Assembly (NCBI GenBank): GCA_026315105.1
Contig: CM048744.1
Span: 904,375,094-904,439,093 of the forward strand
From: Locusta migratoria
Lineage: Eukaryota; Arthropoda; Insecta; Orthoptera; Acrididae
Direction: 5' to 3'
DNA: 64,000 nucleotides
Shown here: positions 35,466 through 47,203 of the stretch, piece by piece
How positions within the stretch are numbered: the first letter of the stretch is position 1
Layout of the letters: each line of letters opens with the position of its first letter
Program-made: the position numbers and the translations under genes
The notes under the pieces: model-generated
The model's database searches: none
The model's input: the letters and a program-made list of their open reading frames with translations, nothing else
What the model was told of the DNA's origin: nothing

Positions 35466-36716
35466 ATGTTGGACCAATTCTGAAGTCAACAGGGGTAAAA
35501 TACAGGGAAAGGAGAGTTATTTATATCTTGTACAAAAGGCAGACCGTAGTTATTAGACTAGAATGGCATAAAAGGGAAGCATTAGTTGGGAAGGGAGTAA
35601 GAGAGAGTTGTATCCTTTCTCCGATGTTATTCAATTTGTACATCGAGCAGACGGTGAAGGAAAGCAAGGAAAAATTTGGAATAGGGATTAAAGTTCAGGG
35701 TGAAATAAAAACATTGCGCTTTGCTGACTTCATTGTAATTCTGTCAGAGACAGCAAAGGACCTGGAAGAGCAGTTGAATGGAATAGACAGTGTGTTGAAG
35801 AGAGCTGAAGCTGATCAGTTTCGATTTAGAAGAAATGTAGGAACACGCTAGGCAAACCTACAATTGCAGCGTTTGTAAATTCGAAGAAAGCTTTTGAAAA
35901 TTGTAGCTGGAATAAACTTTTTCAAATTCTGAAGTAAGCAGCATTAAAACATCCGAATCGGTACGTTTTTTACAACTTCAGAATAAAATAAGTCACACTG
36001 GAAAAATGTTTTTACATTTTAATTGATAATAGAGTTACCGTTTTCGGTATACGCTGAGACCGTCATAAGACCGATTCGTCTCACTGTTGATGCCAAGGCG
36101 GTGATCGTGCGGCGACTGCGTCACACCCATTATTCACAACTTGTTTAGAATGCTGATAGCAGTTATAATAGTCGAAGGGTATGAGAGGGAATCAAGGGTT
36201 GCAAAGGGAGGAAGTCAGGTTGCAACCTGTCTCCAATGTTATTGAAATTCGTGTATGGAGCAAGCTGTGAAGGAACGCAAATTAGAGAAGCAATTAAAGC
36301 TCAGAGCGGTGAAATCAAAATTTTGAGTTTTGCAGATTACATTGTAATTCTGTCAGACAGCAAAGGAACTGTAAGAAAAACTGAACGGAATGGAGAGCGT
36401 CTTGAAAGGAGCATATAAGATGACATTAAAAAAGAGAAAACCAAGGATAATCGAATGTAGTCTAAGAAGATCAGGTAATGCTGAAGGAATCAGATTAGGT
36501 AACGAAACAATAAACGTGGTAGATGAGTTCTGTTAGTTCTGTTAATTGGGCAGTAAAGCAACATACGATGGTCGTAGTACAAATGATATAAATAATAAAG
36601 AATGGCAATGGGAAGAAAGCTTTTCTGGAAAAAAAAGAAATTTATTAACAGTGAATATTAATTTCAGTATTAGGAAGTCTTTTCTGAAGGCATTTGTGTG
36701 GAGTTGTGACACAACA
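35466..36716 (+). mobile_element. Two tandem fragments of an RTE-like LINE
   Basis: The first fragment (35466-35850) gives ILKSTGVKYRERRVIYILYK, GVRESCILSPMLFNLYIEQ and TLRFADFIVILSE (FADD decayed to FADF). The second (35856-36716) starts earlier in the same gene (AAFVNSKKAFENCSWNKLF), is interrupted at about 35940-36165 by unknown sequence, then repeats the LSPMLF-equivalent and ILSFADYIVILSD (FADY). It ends SFLKAFVWS, where a 1.8-kb insert begins. The LINE resumes at 38513. Confidence 0.82.
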
Positions 36717-38512
36717 ACACAGTGACCAACGGTGCTTTCCAGTCATGTGTGCGTACAGGGTGATATATAAAACGATGCTTTATGTATTTTTTCTCATTAT
36801 TTGTATTTTTTGTAATTTATTATGTATTTGTATATTTTGTTTCTGTAATATATTTACATTGTTCTGCTAATTTCCATATATGTCAAAAATATTGTAAATG
36901 TAGTAGACACGCTGGGTTAGCAAGGGCTTTGCTATTGTATAGAATCATCTTTATCGCTGGTAGCGCAGAGGCGCACAGCGAGAAGGAGTCGTTGTTGAGA
37001 AGTAGCGGCGGAGAGACGGATTCGTTTGACTGTGCGCTCAGTTGTGCACGGCAAACGTACGTGAAGGAGAATACATGTTGGATTGGCACTAGTGGAGAAG
37101 ACGGCGAAGAGGCAATATTACTTATTCATACGGCTACAGCTCAAACAATTAATAAATGCATCAAGAGGAATGCTGTGGGCCCTAAATTGTAATTAACATT
37201 CGTCGCCAAGGAGAGCCTGTGTTTGCCAATTGTTAACTGCTAACAGTCTTCAATCATCAGCACCACGCTGCACACCAAATTCAGTAAGATCTGTCCAGTT
37301 TGTCTTAGCATGTACAGCTAACCAGCTTAGCATGATTGTTCAATAGCGAACACTTATTTGTGAACCTTTGTTTAAAAATCATTACCCATAGTCATTGTCT
37401 AGACAGGTTTCTTCATCATACATTGTTTTTCGAGAATATTCAGAAAGTTATAGAAAACAAAAAATCAGAGTCATTAAAGACAATGTGACAGTCGTTAATA
37501 AAAAATGTGTTCAGAAATGTATTACTAAATGTAGCTTATGCCAGTGTTGCTGATCAATAGGTTTGCTAAGTTGAACGAAACTGCTAGAATAACTTTCAAT
37601 TTCAAGAGATATTTCAATAACAGTGTAAAAGATTGTTTTCCACTGCATATTATTTTGAGGTAAAGTTTGTTTTAACTTGCAAGTACTGACTAGTGAGAAT
37701 AGTAATTGTTTGCAAGTGTTTGAATGCTAATAATTTCTGGTTAAAGAAAAAGTTAATCAGAAGGTTAAATGGTTCTTTTCTAAATATTCAGTGTTATCAC
37801 GACAAGTCATTAATTAATTTTTGAGCTTGCCATTAGTACAGTTAATAGTTCAGTTACAACTTGATTACTGCTAAAGCGCATGGTATACTCGCTGTAGAAT
37901 AATTTCTGGTACTTATATAAACAATTAATTATTTGAAGCTGTAAATAGTAAGTATTAAGGTGAGAGTTTTGCATGATTTGCTGCATGTTGCATTTGCGCG
38001 GCTATGGCTTGCATTTCGCTGTCTTACATTGAACCCTGTGTTAGTGAACTATTTCTCAGTAATTAGTATATTGTCAGTGTCTTTTGTACCGGATTTGATG
38101 CACATACTGTGATTCACGACCCACCCAAATTTTACGAAATTTTTCACGTTTGTTAATTAACTTTGCTATTATTGACATCCCACCAAATTATTTGCTCGTA
38201 CAACGAGTTGGCTACCGTAAATCAATAAATTATTCACTTTTTCCAAATTAATCCATGTGTTCCGTTTGTTCCGCAATTTTTTTCATTTAAACATTAATAA
38301 TTTTATTCCAAATTTTACCTTCCACTTTCTTTATTCTTATTGATCGTTGTTGTCTACCAAAGAGGTGCAGCAACGTTCCGGTTATAACCTCCACTACATC
38401 ATCGGCTTCATTACCGATAGCTTTTCCACCAAATTAAGATAATTAGGCACACGGGTCATTTTTCTAATTATCATATTACTAACCGGTGGTGTAGGACGGG
38501 TAGCGTTATAGT
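36717..38512. other. 1.8-kb unidentified insert within a LINE
   Basis: The LINE reads ...FVWS up to 36716 and GSGTWTRNSLDRKRLEAF from 38513, so this segment is an insertion. It has a TATA-like gatatataaaa at 36763-36773, several AATAAA-like signals (about 38222) and no coding frame with a motif (the 136-residue frame 36782-37192 is low-complexity then mixed). A solo LTR is possible, but TG...CA ends and a clean short target duplication could not be confirmed. Confidence 0.6.
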
Positions 38513-38970
38513 GTTGTAAGGTAGTGGAACATGGACGAGAAATAGTTTAGACAGGAAGAGGTTAGAAGCTTTTAGAATGTGGTGCTTCAGACTAATGCTG
38601 AAGATTAGGTCGGTAGATCGCGTAACTAACGAAGAAGTACCGAGCAGAATTGGGCCGGCTGTGGTGGCCGAGGGGACTGCGGCACTTCAATCAGGGTCTG
38701 CACGGCCACAACGGTCGTGGGTTCGAATCCCTCTCGGGCATGGATATTTGTGCCGTCCTTAGTTGTAGCTAGTTCATAAGTAGTTTGTAAGTTTAGAGAC
38801 TGATGACCCCGTAGTTAAGTCCCATAAGCTCTTCAAACATTTTAACATTTGATTTTGAGCAGAATTGGGAAGAAAAGGAATTTATGGCATACCTTGATTA
38901 TAGAAGCGATCAATTAGTAGGACACAGTCTTAGATATCAATGAATCGTGAATTCATCATTGGAGGCAAGT
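38513..38970 (+). mobile_element. RTE-like LINE, C-terminal part, split by a SINE
   Basis: TWTRNSLDRKRLEAFRMWCF, LMLKIRSVDRVTNEEV and PSRIG match the insect LINE segment 'ETWT....R.LEAFEMW..R.ML.I.W.D.V.N.EV..R.G'. After the SINE the frame goes on as KKRNLWHTLIIEAIN-like decayed text. It continues the LINE of 35.8-36.7 kb. Confidence 0.82.
38655..38856 (+). mobile_element. tRNA-headed SINE, subfamily A
   Basis: Full-length; head ccggctgtggtggccgaggg, B-box gggttcgaatccctctcggg. Exact 13-bp target duplication gagcagaattggg at 38642-38654 and 38857-38869, inside the LINE coding region. Confidence 0.93.
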
Positions 38971-39097
38971 GTGTGTGATAAAAATCTCAAAGAGAGCAAG
39001 AGAGGAATATTGATAGCGTATTAAAATGAATGTGGGTTGCCGTTATTGTTTGAGGAGGTGAAGAGGCATTGGGAGAATTTTGGTAAGGTGTAATTAG

Positions 39098-39320
39098 TCC
39101 GTAAAGGAGACTGTATATGAAACGGTTATACGACGCCGACTTGAATACTGTTCAAGTATTTGTTATTCCCACCTCATATATTTAAAGGACGACATAGAGG
39201 TAGTTCAGAGGCGGGCGACAAGTTTAGTAACTGGCAGATTCGATGGATGCGCGAGTGTTACCGAAATGCTTCAGGAGTTGCTGGATGGAGGTGACGGTCT
39301 GTTTGAGAAGCGCTGATGAA
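39098..39320 (+). mobile_element. LINE C-terminal fragment, separate CR1/jockey-like family
   Basis: A single frame without ATG gives RRRLEYCSSICYSHLIYLKD, VVQRRATSLVTGRFDG, then ASVTEMLQELLDGG and a stop. The 'LEYCS..W.P....D...VQRRA.R.V.....' pattern is the LINE reverse transcriptase C-terminal region. Wording differs from the other copies, so it is probably another family. Confidence 0.72.
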
Positions 39321-40313
39321 GAAATTTAGAGGGTCGGAATTTGAGGTGGACTGCGAAACGGTATATCATACGGTTACATACAGGTTTTAATAATTAAAAT
39401 AGTATAAGAGAAAATAAAGGTATCAAAATTTAATCTAAAAGCCATAAGGTATGTTTATTCGTTGAGGATAATCTGCATAAGTACTACATGAACTTTCATG
39501 GGTTTCCCCAGGTAAATTAAGAATAGTTTTCAGAGTAAAACAGGCTTCACTTCATCAGAATCGGATCAGAGGAAGAAAAGATATCGTAATTTGTAGTTTC
39601 TGGTGTTTGCTATGCTCAGGATAAATTAAGTTGGAGAAATGCGTCAAAACAGTGTGTGTGTGGGGGGGGGGGGGGTGGTAGTACCGAATTTACTGCTATA
39701 CAAGGGCTACTATCATTTTTCGTTGATACTAGATGTACAGATGAAGTCGGAGCAGTGAATGCGCACTATGATCACTGCTCTAGGTAAGTAGGACATACTT
39801 CGCGCGAGCCACGACCGATTTCCGGCAGGACTTCAGTGGTTACTGAAGGCGTTTCCATGGGTCGCAACCATATTTTAGCGTCAGCCTCAACCCGTATTGG
39901 TTGCCAGAGACAGCTGAGCTACTGTTGGAAGCCCACAGAAGCGCCTTCAACAACTGCTGAAAATCTGCCGCTGGCGCGCCTTCTCCCCACGGCAACGGCT
40001 GGTGGAGCCGGCCTTCAGTGTTATTGCGTGTTGGCCGCAGCATCCAGGGAGGCCCGCATTCCGATAGCAGCTACCCGTGTCACGGCGCCCAGATAGCGGC
40101 CGAGCCCTCGGAAACGATCAGCGGGCGCACACACCACGACACTGGAATCCTGTTCCAGAAAGCTCCCGCGGATTGGAAACACGTTTAAGGCGCGGACAGT
40201 TGAAACCTCAGAGGCGTCGCTCAAACAATTACAACATGCAATAGTTAAGCAAAGTGATTTACCAAACAAATGACTGTATTTTAGTAGTTTAGATTACTAA
40301 GATTGCTCCTTTA

Positions 40314-40314
<1 letters not shown>
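39321..40314. other. No gene recognised; GC-rich block 39790-40210
   Basis: A GC- and CpG-rich stretch with overlapping frames on both strands (39836-40096, 39840-40043, 40021-40269), none with a motif. A run of about 14 G lies at 39662-39675. A promoter or decayed element end is possible. Confidence 0.5.

Positions 40315-40363
<49 letters not shown>
40315..40363 (+). repeat. Poly-A tract, 49 bases
   Basis: Uninterrupted A run. No SINE or LINE body directly precedes it that would make it a recognised tail. Confidence 0.97.
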
Positions 40364-40367
<4 letters not shown>

Positions 40368-40527
40368 AACTATTAATTCCAATCCACAAGAGTTCCACAT
40401 TACGGCAGTATATGATTGTGTATCGTATTTACATGTAATAATGAAGAAGTGCGTTAGTATCGCTAAAACTCAGGATTGGCTTGGCCGATATAAATAATTT
40501 CTTAGTGTTTGTATTTTTCAAAAAAAT

Positions 40528-40595
40528 ATCCAAATGTTTGAAAATCTATGGGAATTAACTACTACAGAGATCAGTCGGTTTTTAAGAACTACAAA
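40528..40595 (-). mobile_element. Degenerate SINE 3' fragment
   Basis: Matches the tail and body of the SINEs with many changes (aaatgtttgaaaatctatgg, cagagatcagtcgg). It is cut at the left end of the piggyBac-like element. Confidence 0.55.
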
Positions 40596-42394
40596 CCCAT
40601 TAATGCCCATGGTATGTTATATCATACGTCACACATTTTTATTTTGTATTCTTACTACTAGATAGAATGGTGTAGGTATTTTACAGTTGTTTCTGTGTAC
40701 AGTTAGAGAGTTCCACTCCACAACAATCGTAGTTCTCAGTGCCATAACAATACCATTATTGTGCAGTTAGCCATTTCCTCTTAGTGGAACTTTGAACCGC
40801 CAAGATCGTGAGTGACAGATAAGAATTTTATTTTATACTGAAGCTGCTTGTACTGATACAAATGCTGGGATTATGGTATTAGTATTAGCACAGAATAACA
40901 ATTGAGCATGATATTGTTTCTACTTGCACAATCTTTATCTAGGATTATATAATAGTCTGATTGTTTGTCTTATGATATATCATAAAATGGGAAACTAGCA
41001 CTAGTTTTAAATGTGATTCAAGAAACATTTATTTTTCTGCTAATCAAGTAAAATAACAAATGCAGTTGCCTCTTGCTAGATTTTTATGTAGTATATTTTA
41101 TAGTCAGGTTACATAAATACTGTTATAATACGACAATCCCCATAATGCAGAAGAAATTCTAAAACTACTCATGAATCTCAGTGATGATGATAGTATCTAC
41201 AGTGAAACAGATCGAGCTGATGAGCTGGATTTAGTGTTTCTTCCACCATGTGATGGAAATGATTCTGACTGTTATGTTGGCCTGTAGTCAGCAAACAAAG
41301 CTAACGTATTATTTAGGAATTTCCTCCCAGACTCGGTGGCGCCAGTTGTAAGTCGCGTTCCACCTGCGTCCTAAAAGTTCCAAGTAAATATGCTTTGTTG
41401 AGCTTGGCACTGTGTAGCTTTTAACAGGTTTTTAAGAGTCTGTATTTCCCCACGAAGGCAGTGGCTTTCTGGCCGAGGCGAGGGAGTTGGGGTGACGAGT
41501 GTCCGCCCACCTCCTATTGTCACCGGTGGCCACTACACAGGTGCCTCGCCTTGCTTTAGAAAAACAAATGTTTGTTCACTAGTACACATCAGCCTTGATT
41601 ATCTTATTGAAGTTGCAACATGATCTCGTAATTTGCAAATCAAACTGTAATTATTATCATTAATGTCCGTACCCCATCAAGTTTATATTCAAAAGATCCA
41701 TCTTGACGATTAGAATGTGATTTTGAGGTTGGAATATGTAGGAAATGAGAATGAGGAAAAATTGACTCCTTACAATATGTAACATGAGTTTGTTGGAGCT
41801 CCAGCGAAATGTTCTACTATCTCTACTGACATCACCTACAATGAATAAATCATGAGGACCCATGCCAAGAGCCAGGAAAGGTGTAGCAAATGATATCTGC
41901 AGAGACAATGTTGGACACTCTGTGGACAAAATAATTCTAACTGATAGGAGATATAAAAATTGTGGAAAATGCTCCAAATTTCGTTGCATAAAATGTAATG
42001 TTGGTCCCCACCAAGATTCTTGTTTTTTGCAATATCACAGGTAAAGTTTGTTCAAAATATTGCTCATATAATGCAATGTTGGACTTGATGCACATTGTTT
42101 CTATTTTCCCAACACCATTAAAGACTTATTTGTGTATTTCAAAAGTAGTAATGTATCAGTTTTAATTAATAAAATTAGATACAACATTGTTTTCTTGATT
42201 CATAAAAAATATTGCACTAGTGAATTGTAAATGTTAATGCCCATCGTATGTTTTATCATACGCGAAATAAAACAATGTAACAATTAAAAAATCAATGTTT
42301 TAGTCATTGACTCATGCTACTACCGTTAAAAGACCTACATTGACTTAATTTCATCAAAATCAAAATCAAAAAAATAGTTCTGAGCATCAATGGG
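40596..42394 (+). mobile_element. piggyBac-like transposon remnant
   Basis: Ends CCCATTAATGC on the left and GCATCAATGGG on the right, the right one followed by TTAA (42395-42398). The left TTAA is decayed to caaa. A motif ttaatgcccat[g/c]gtatgtt with an inner palindrome gtatgttatatcatac occurs at 40600-40628 and 42234-42262. About 41144-41286 gives an acidic N-terminus (LMNLSDDDSIYSETDRADEL) typical of piggyBac transposases. 41862-42044 gives the C-terminal Cys-rich domain. The middle with the catalytic Asp residues is not readable. Confidence 0.85.
41862..42044 (+). pseudogene. piggyBac transposase C-terminal Cys-rich domain
   Basis: Residues 30-60 give RRYKNCGKCSKFRCIKC followed by a further Cys and His (SCFLQYH). 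The C-x2-C-x4-C-x2-C-x8-C-x4-H spacing fits the DNA-binding cross-brace domain that ends piggyBac transposases. The RKGVANDICRDNVGH segment before it fits the usual pre-domain linker. The ATG at the frame start is probably not the protein start, because upstream transposase remains lie in the same orientation. Confidence 0.8.
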
Positions 42395-42434
42395 TTAAAC
42401 TAATATAAAACACACTTACTTCAACCAGGACGCT

Positions 42435-42437
<3 letters not shown>

Positions 42438-42483
<46 letters not shown>
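42438..42483 (+). repeat. Poly-T tract, 46 bases
   Basis: Uninterrupted T run 40 bases beyond the piggyBac right end. Confidence 0.97.
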
Positions 42484-42487
<4 letters not shown>

Positions 42488-42599
42488 TGAAAATGATATA
42501 TAAGAAAGAAAAATTGTCAAACGATTAAAATTTGATCATCAAAGTGGATCTTCATTAGTATTGCACATTTAAAAATTGTGTGTTCTTGCCACAAGTAAC

Positions 42600-43130
42600 A
42601 AGGACCTCCCGCTTAATGGAACACAAAAGGAAATGTCGACTGTGACACACCGACAAATCAGCTGTAGCGGAACATCTCTTTACAAACGGGGATTATGAAA
42701 TAAAATTCAGTGAAACTAGCGTGCTGGCGAAGACCTCACATTATTATACACGCATATATAGAGAAGCCCTACCGATCCAAAAGTATAACAATAATTTAAA
42801 TAGAAGAGAAGGTGGTTTGAAATTAGATAAGATATGGCGGTAGACTCTGCACCAACGTTGTGACAATCTATTACCGGTATTCGAGAAAGATGACATTGCT
42901 CGGAGATCTTAGTGGTTACCACGTGACAGGTGGTGGCAACATCTATGCGCTCTATATAAGCAAGACAGTCAGTGGTTATCAGCCAGTCTTCGACTCAACC
43001 GTCGTAGGAAACGAAACGTCGGGACAAGAGAGTTTTACAAATGGACCACAGCGTCTTAGCCTGGAAGTTTTAAATAATGAAGAAAGCCTACATGTTACGA
43101 TTAATCGGTACTGTAATTTTTCTGTTTGAC
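42600..43130 (+). mobile_element. Penelope-like element, C-terminal end
   Basis: 42655-42843 is open without ATG. It gives KSAVAEHLFTNGDYEIKFSE, TSVLAKTSHYYTRIYREALP and NRREGGLKLDKIW before a stop. The order 'KSAVAEH...F..T.VL....HY..R..REA..I....N..R..G..L...W' is the conserved tail after the GIY-YIG nuclease of Penelope-like elements. A partial RLMEHKRKCRL just upstream (42617-42649), ending in a stop, fits the nuclease's R..EH helix. The 3' UTR includes gaaacgaaacgtcgggacaa. Confidence 0.82.
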
Positions 43131-43561
43131 TCCATACTAGGACCAATATGCATCACCGACCTGGTAATTTGTAAGAGGAAAATATCCATCAGTCGCCAAA
43201 ACAGAAATCCTAATTACGGATCGATTTCGGCTCCTCCCTAACAATTGTGTGTTACAGCGTACGTCAATATACCTGCCTCTGCGGTAGCCATACCTGCTGA
43301 CATACGCATACCTGTGTCTGCATATTCGCAACTGAGGCAACCACACGTGCTGACAAACGAATTAAGAGTAGCCAAAATCGATCCGAAATTAACATTTTAT
43401 GCGGCTGATTGCTGTTTTCCTCTTCCACTTCAGTTTTTCTTTTCACATATTAATGTAACGATTCATAAAGTGACGGTAACGATCACAACATACAACAAAT
43501 TCAAGAGATGAAATTCGTAGCTGCTACTGTCGAGAAAGTTTAAATAACCAAAATAAAATAT
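43131..43561. other. No gene recognised
   Basis: Overlapping short frames (43137-43346 minus, 43245-43511 plus) without motif. Confidence 0.55.
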
Positions 43562-43746
43562 TCAAATATTTGTTAAGCTTATGGGACCTAAATGCGGGCA
43601 TCAGTCCCTAAACTTACAAACTATTTATGAACTAATACTAAAGACATCACAAACATACACGGCCGACGGAGGATTCGAACCTCCGACGCGGGAGGCCGCG
43701 CGATCCGTCAGGTGGAGCTCCTGACCGTTAGGCTACGCCCAAGCGG
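43562..43746 (-). mobile_element. tRNA-headed SINE, fourth head type
   Basis: The minus-strand head agccgcttgggcgtagccta with aacggtcaggagctccacc and B-box ggaggttcgaatcctccgtc is unlike subfamilies A and B. The body and tail (gggactgatgcccgcattt) are the same. Imperfect flanking repeat ataaaatatt / ataaaaatatt. Confidence 0.82.
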
Positions 43747-45251
43747 CTAAAGATAAAAATATTGATACTAATAATACTAATAAATTGCACTTATTTAAAT
43801 ATCTCTGCAGTTTTTGGCACTATGGATTTTGTATTAGATGTTTTCGACATTACACAAAAAATGTCGTCTTAGATTATCACTCAAGACCAACTCAAGTCGA
43901 TGATAGAGGAGAAGGACAAATGAGAAATAACGTAGTGACACAGAATGATGTTGGTTATGCTGATAGTAATAGCACAAATACCCGTAATAAGCAGAAGTCT
44001 TGCGGTCCTTATTGCGTTTATATCGCAATGTTTTTTTTTTTATCTACTTCGTTAACGCGATACAGTAACAACTTTACGGATGATAATTAATTTTTCTATT
44101 GACACAAAGGAATAATGTGTCCGAAAGAAATAATTTTAAGCACATGAAGCTCTGATGATATCGAGTTGAATAAAGTGGGAAAGCTTCAACTTGAATAGAC
44201 AAGACATTACAGTTAACGGATTCGAAGATACATAAAACCAGTTCGGTCAGAAGGGAAATTCAGTAACACTCCTGCGTGAGATTACTTTGCAATCACCTGT
44301 GCCAACATTTTTTTTTTACACTGCGCATGTACTAATGGTAATGCATAGGGCATGGTTCACACTTCACTTTAAAAGCCCGTTGATAGCTACCCAATCTCAG
44401 AAAAAATATTAATGAACAAGTTTATTCTTAAGCACTAGTACCGAAATCACAGCTGGTGCATATAGGTCACCACATAAGTAACTTTCTGTGAAATTTAAGC
44501 AGTACAACCTAACAAAATTGAAAAGAGGCGACTCGTACAATTCTCTTCTCCTCTGGGTAATACTAAGAACACAATGTTTTCTAATGCACGTTACAATGAA
44601 AGCATACTTCAACGTATCTATGAAATTACCATATTCAGTAAACTCTAATCTGTGATTCACTGTTAGAAACATTAAGAAAGAGAGCCTCTTTTTCTTTTTA
44701 TTATGAAGTTTTTCTTTTAAAACTTACTTTCCTGTTGCTCTTTTAGCAGGACATTATTGTCCTTAATTTTCACTTGTTTTCCTTGGTGTGAACATTGATT
44801 TTCTGAGTGTTATTGAGGCCTGCGCCTCTTTACACTTTGTTGTGCCTTTTAGTTTCGTTCATTTTCGCATTAAAATTGAACTTATAACTAATGAAGCTCA
44901 GTAAGCATTTTGTTGCTGCACATTCAAAACAATTTTTTGTCTTGTAGCAGCCTTGAAAAAGTCGTACAAAAGTTTGTGGTAAAACCAAAATCCAAACGTA
45001 GCTCAAGCAACTCCGACTTATTACTACTACGATGACAAAGCTATCGCTAAATTTCGCTGCAGTTTGTTACATCTTTAGACTGAAAGTTCGTGATTTTTCA
45101 CGCTGTTTCCATACCTTCATTTATATAATGTAAGGAATGCAGCTTGTGTGCAACACCAAATGATTGTTCTAAAAGTAAGCAGAGAGATTCAGTGACATCC
45201 ACAACTATTTAGAGTGGCACCATTTCTTCTAAGGCACAATATTGCTTTACA
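43747..45251. other. No gene recognised
   Basis: AT-rich. Frames at 43785-44090 and 44409-44672 have no motif. Confidence 0.55.
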
Positions 45252-45319
45252 TTAACATGTTGACTGCTGCGATGACGTCAGAGGCGCGCCAGGCGACGAC
45301 ACGGCAGCCAACGTGTTAA
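45252..45319. mobile_element. 68-bp TTAA-flanked hairpin element
   Basis: TTAA at 45252-45255 and 45316-45319. Inside, catgttgactgctgcg pairs with cacgttggctgccgtg (reverse complement of the right side); the four differences are all C/T or A/G. The centre contains tgacgtca and ggcgcgcc. It fits a very small piggyBac-type MITE; chance cannot be fully ruled out. Confidence 0.6.
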
Positions 45320-47002
45320 ATACATATTAAGGAGAAAGGAACGGGTTTGGTCACTTTTACAACTGACTAGCTAGAGTATATCGATAAGCTGATATTACTG
45401 ACAAGCAGACCACATGGGTTAAGTAACAATCAGCCAAAGTCTTTCGACACAACTCTGAAATTTTTTTGTGAAAATCGACTTTGAAGTTTTACAAGTACAC
45501 GTAAGTACAAATTATTAAAACAATTACAGCATCTGTCGGTATAGCTTAGGTGCCTTACGTTCTACAGAATCGTTCCAAATACAGGAATTTGTTCCAAAAC
45601 TTTTTAAAGGTTACACTTACGTATTGAATATCATTTCATTTGTTTGAATTGCAAGCTTTTCCTTTTTTTTTTTTTTTTTTTTTTTTTCCTTGCTACACAA
45701 AGAGTGGGCAGTTCTTATTCATTCCATAGAGCATCTTTTTAGTTTTGTATTAGGGGGAAGGGAAGACGCTATTGATTTGTTTTGCAATACAACACTGGTA
45801 CCTACAGCAGAGGAATGTTTTGTTTTTTGGCATTTGAAGCCGACGCCGAACAAGGCGAATACTGGTGAGCGCAAGGCCGGGCTGAACGGGTGGAGATGAG
45901 GTCCGTAAAATTATAAAAAAATAAAAAAAATAAAGAATGAATGAAAAAAAGGTGGTAGCTTTCTGGACTCACGATAGACTCGATGGTTCGAGTTCCTCTG
46001 TGACGAATATTTTTTTTTTTTCGTTTGTTTTCGATTTCAGTCATATAAAACATTTTAGAAGCTCTGAATCCACGTGTTGTGACAGTTTTTATGTGTATGT
46101 AGACGAGATGAACTGCTTGTCACCTAAAGCCAATACTGAAAAAAGGTTGCACGTTTTTCGATTGAGACCATCATTATTAACAACCTTTTGTAAAATATCT
46201 AAAACTAGGAATAAACAAAAATACGTCGATTTCTCGTAAAAATTATTATATATAAAAGTTCTGTAAGTATTCGAACACACTGGAAAAGAAATTGTCACTA
46301 GAAGATTCGAACGGCCCTGTGGTTGCAAAGCCAGAACGCTACCAGTTGAGCTTCACCGACAGATGGGACGACTGTTATAATTGTTGGTACTTAGGTGAAC
46401 TTGGCAAAAAGTGAAAGTCGATTTACTCGAGAATGTTTCAGAGTTCTGTGGAATGTGTTTGGCTGATTTTTATTTGTGTTCTAAACATCACGTACCATAA
46501 ATTTTAAAAAATTCTAAACATTACAAACCCATGTGGTCTCATCCTGAGTGGAAAACGCGTCATAAATAGTGGAAAAGTAAATGAAGTAATGGAGAGAGAA
46601 GATTTTCAATCCAATAGAAACATAAATTATTCCGTATACTTAATAATTGTGATCTAAAACATTGACTTTCGACATGTTCCGTAGAAAGGTAAACATTTTT
46701 TGTCTCCTTATACCTACTGCATTAAGAAAACGAGCCACTGGAAACTAATGTTATACTCCTGTACGTAATATGAGTTCGCATGAATTTACAGGTAAAATAA
46801 TTATTCATTATTTTTCACAAGTCTCCTGTTTCTGTATCAATTCCCTCCAGGAATATTGTTCAGTAATTCACGAACGATAGTTTAAGTAGTTATGTTTGGA
46901 CAACTTTTTTGTGCGAGCTTTATTAGCGGCTTTTCAAAATTCCGATTTATAATTACAACCAATTCGCATATTTTTGTCATTCAGACTCTGCACCATTCTT
47001 AC

Positions 47003-47044
<42 letters not shown>

Positions 47045-47203
47045 CGATTGGCCTCGGAAACAGCAGTTTTCTGTTGAGATTGTACGACATTCTCTGGATA
47101 GTCTGGCTCCTGAATCAGAAACTTTGTGAGGCTTTGTAACGGCTCTCAGTATATAAACCTACGTATCACATCGTACGCAAAATAGTGAACAGGCACTTTC
47201 AAA
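45320..47203. other. No gene recognised; T-tracts and two opposed tRNA-like scraps
   Basis: T25 at 45663-45687 and T33 at 47007-47039. A tRNA-like unit on the plus strand (about 45950-46010, gatggttcgagttcctctg) faces one on the minus strand (46368-46294, gaagctcaactggtagcg and gccgttcgaatcttc). This suggests a decayed inverted pair like those at 17 and 30 kb. The frames have no motif. Confidence 0.5.

Noticed and set aside
36782..37192. 136-residue open frame
   Set aside because: It starts in a T-rich run and lies inside an insert within a LINE. No domain was recognised.
46294..46368. Possible tRNA gene on the minus strand
   Set aside because: A- and B-box-like sequence is present, but arm pairing is poor and an opposed similar scrap lies nearby, so a tRNA-derived repeat is more likely.
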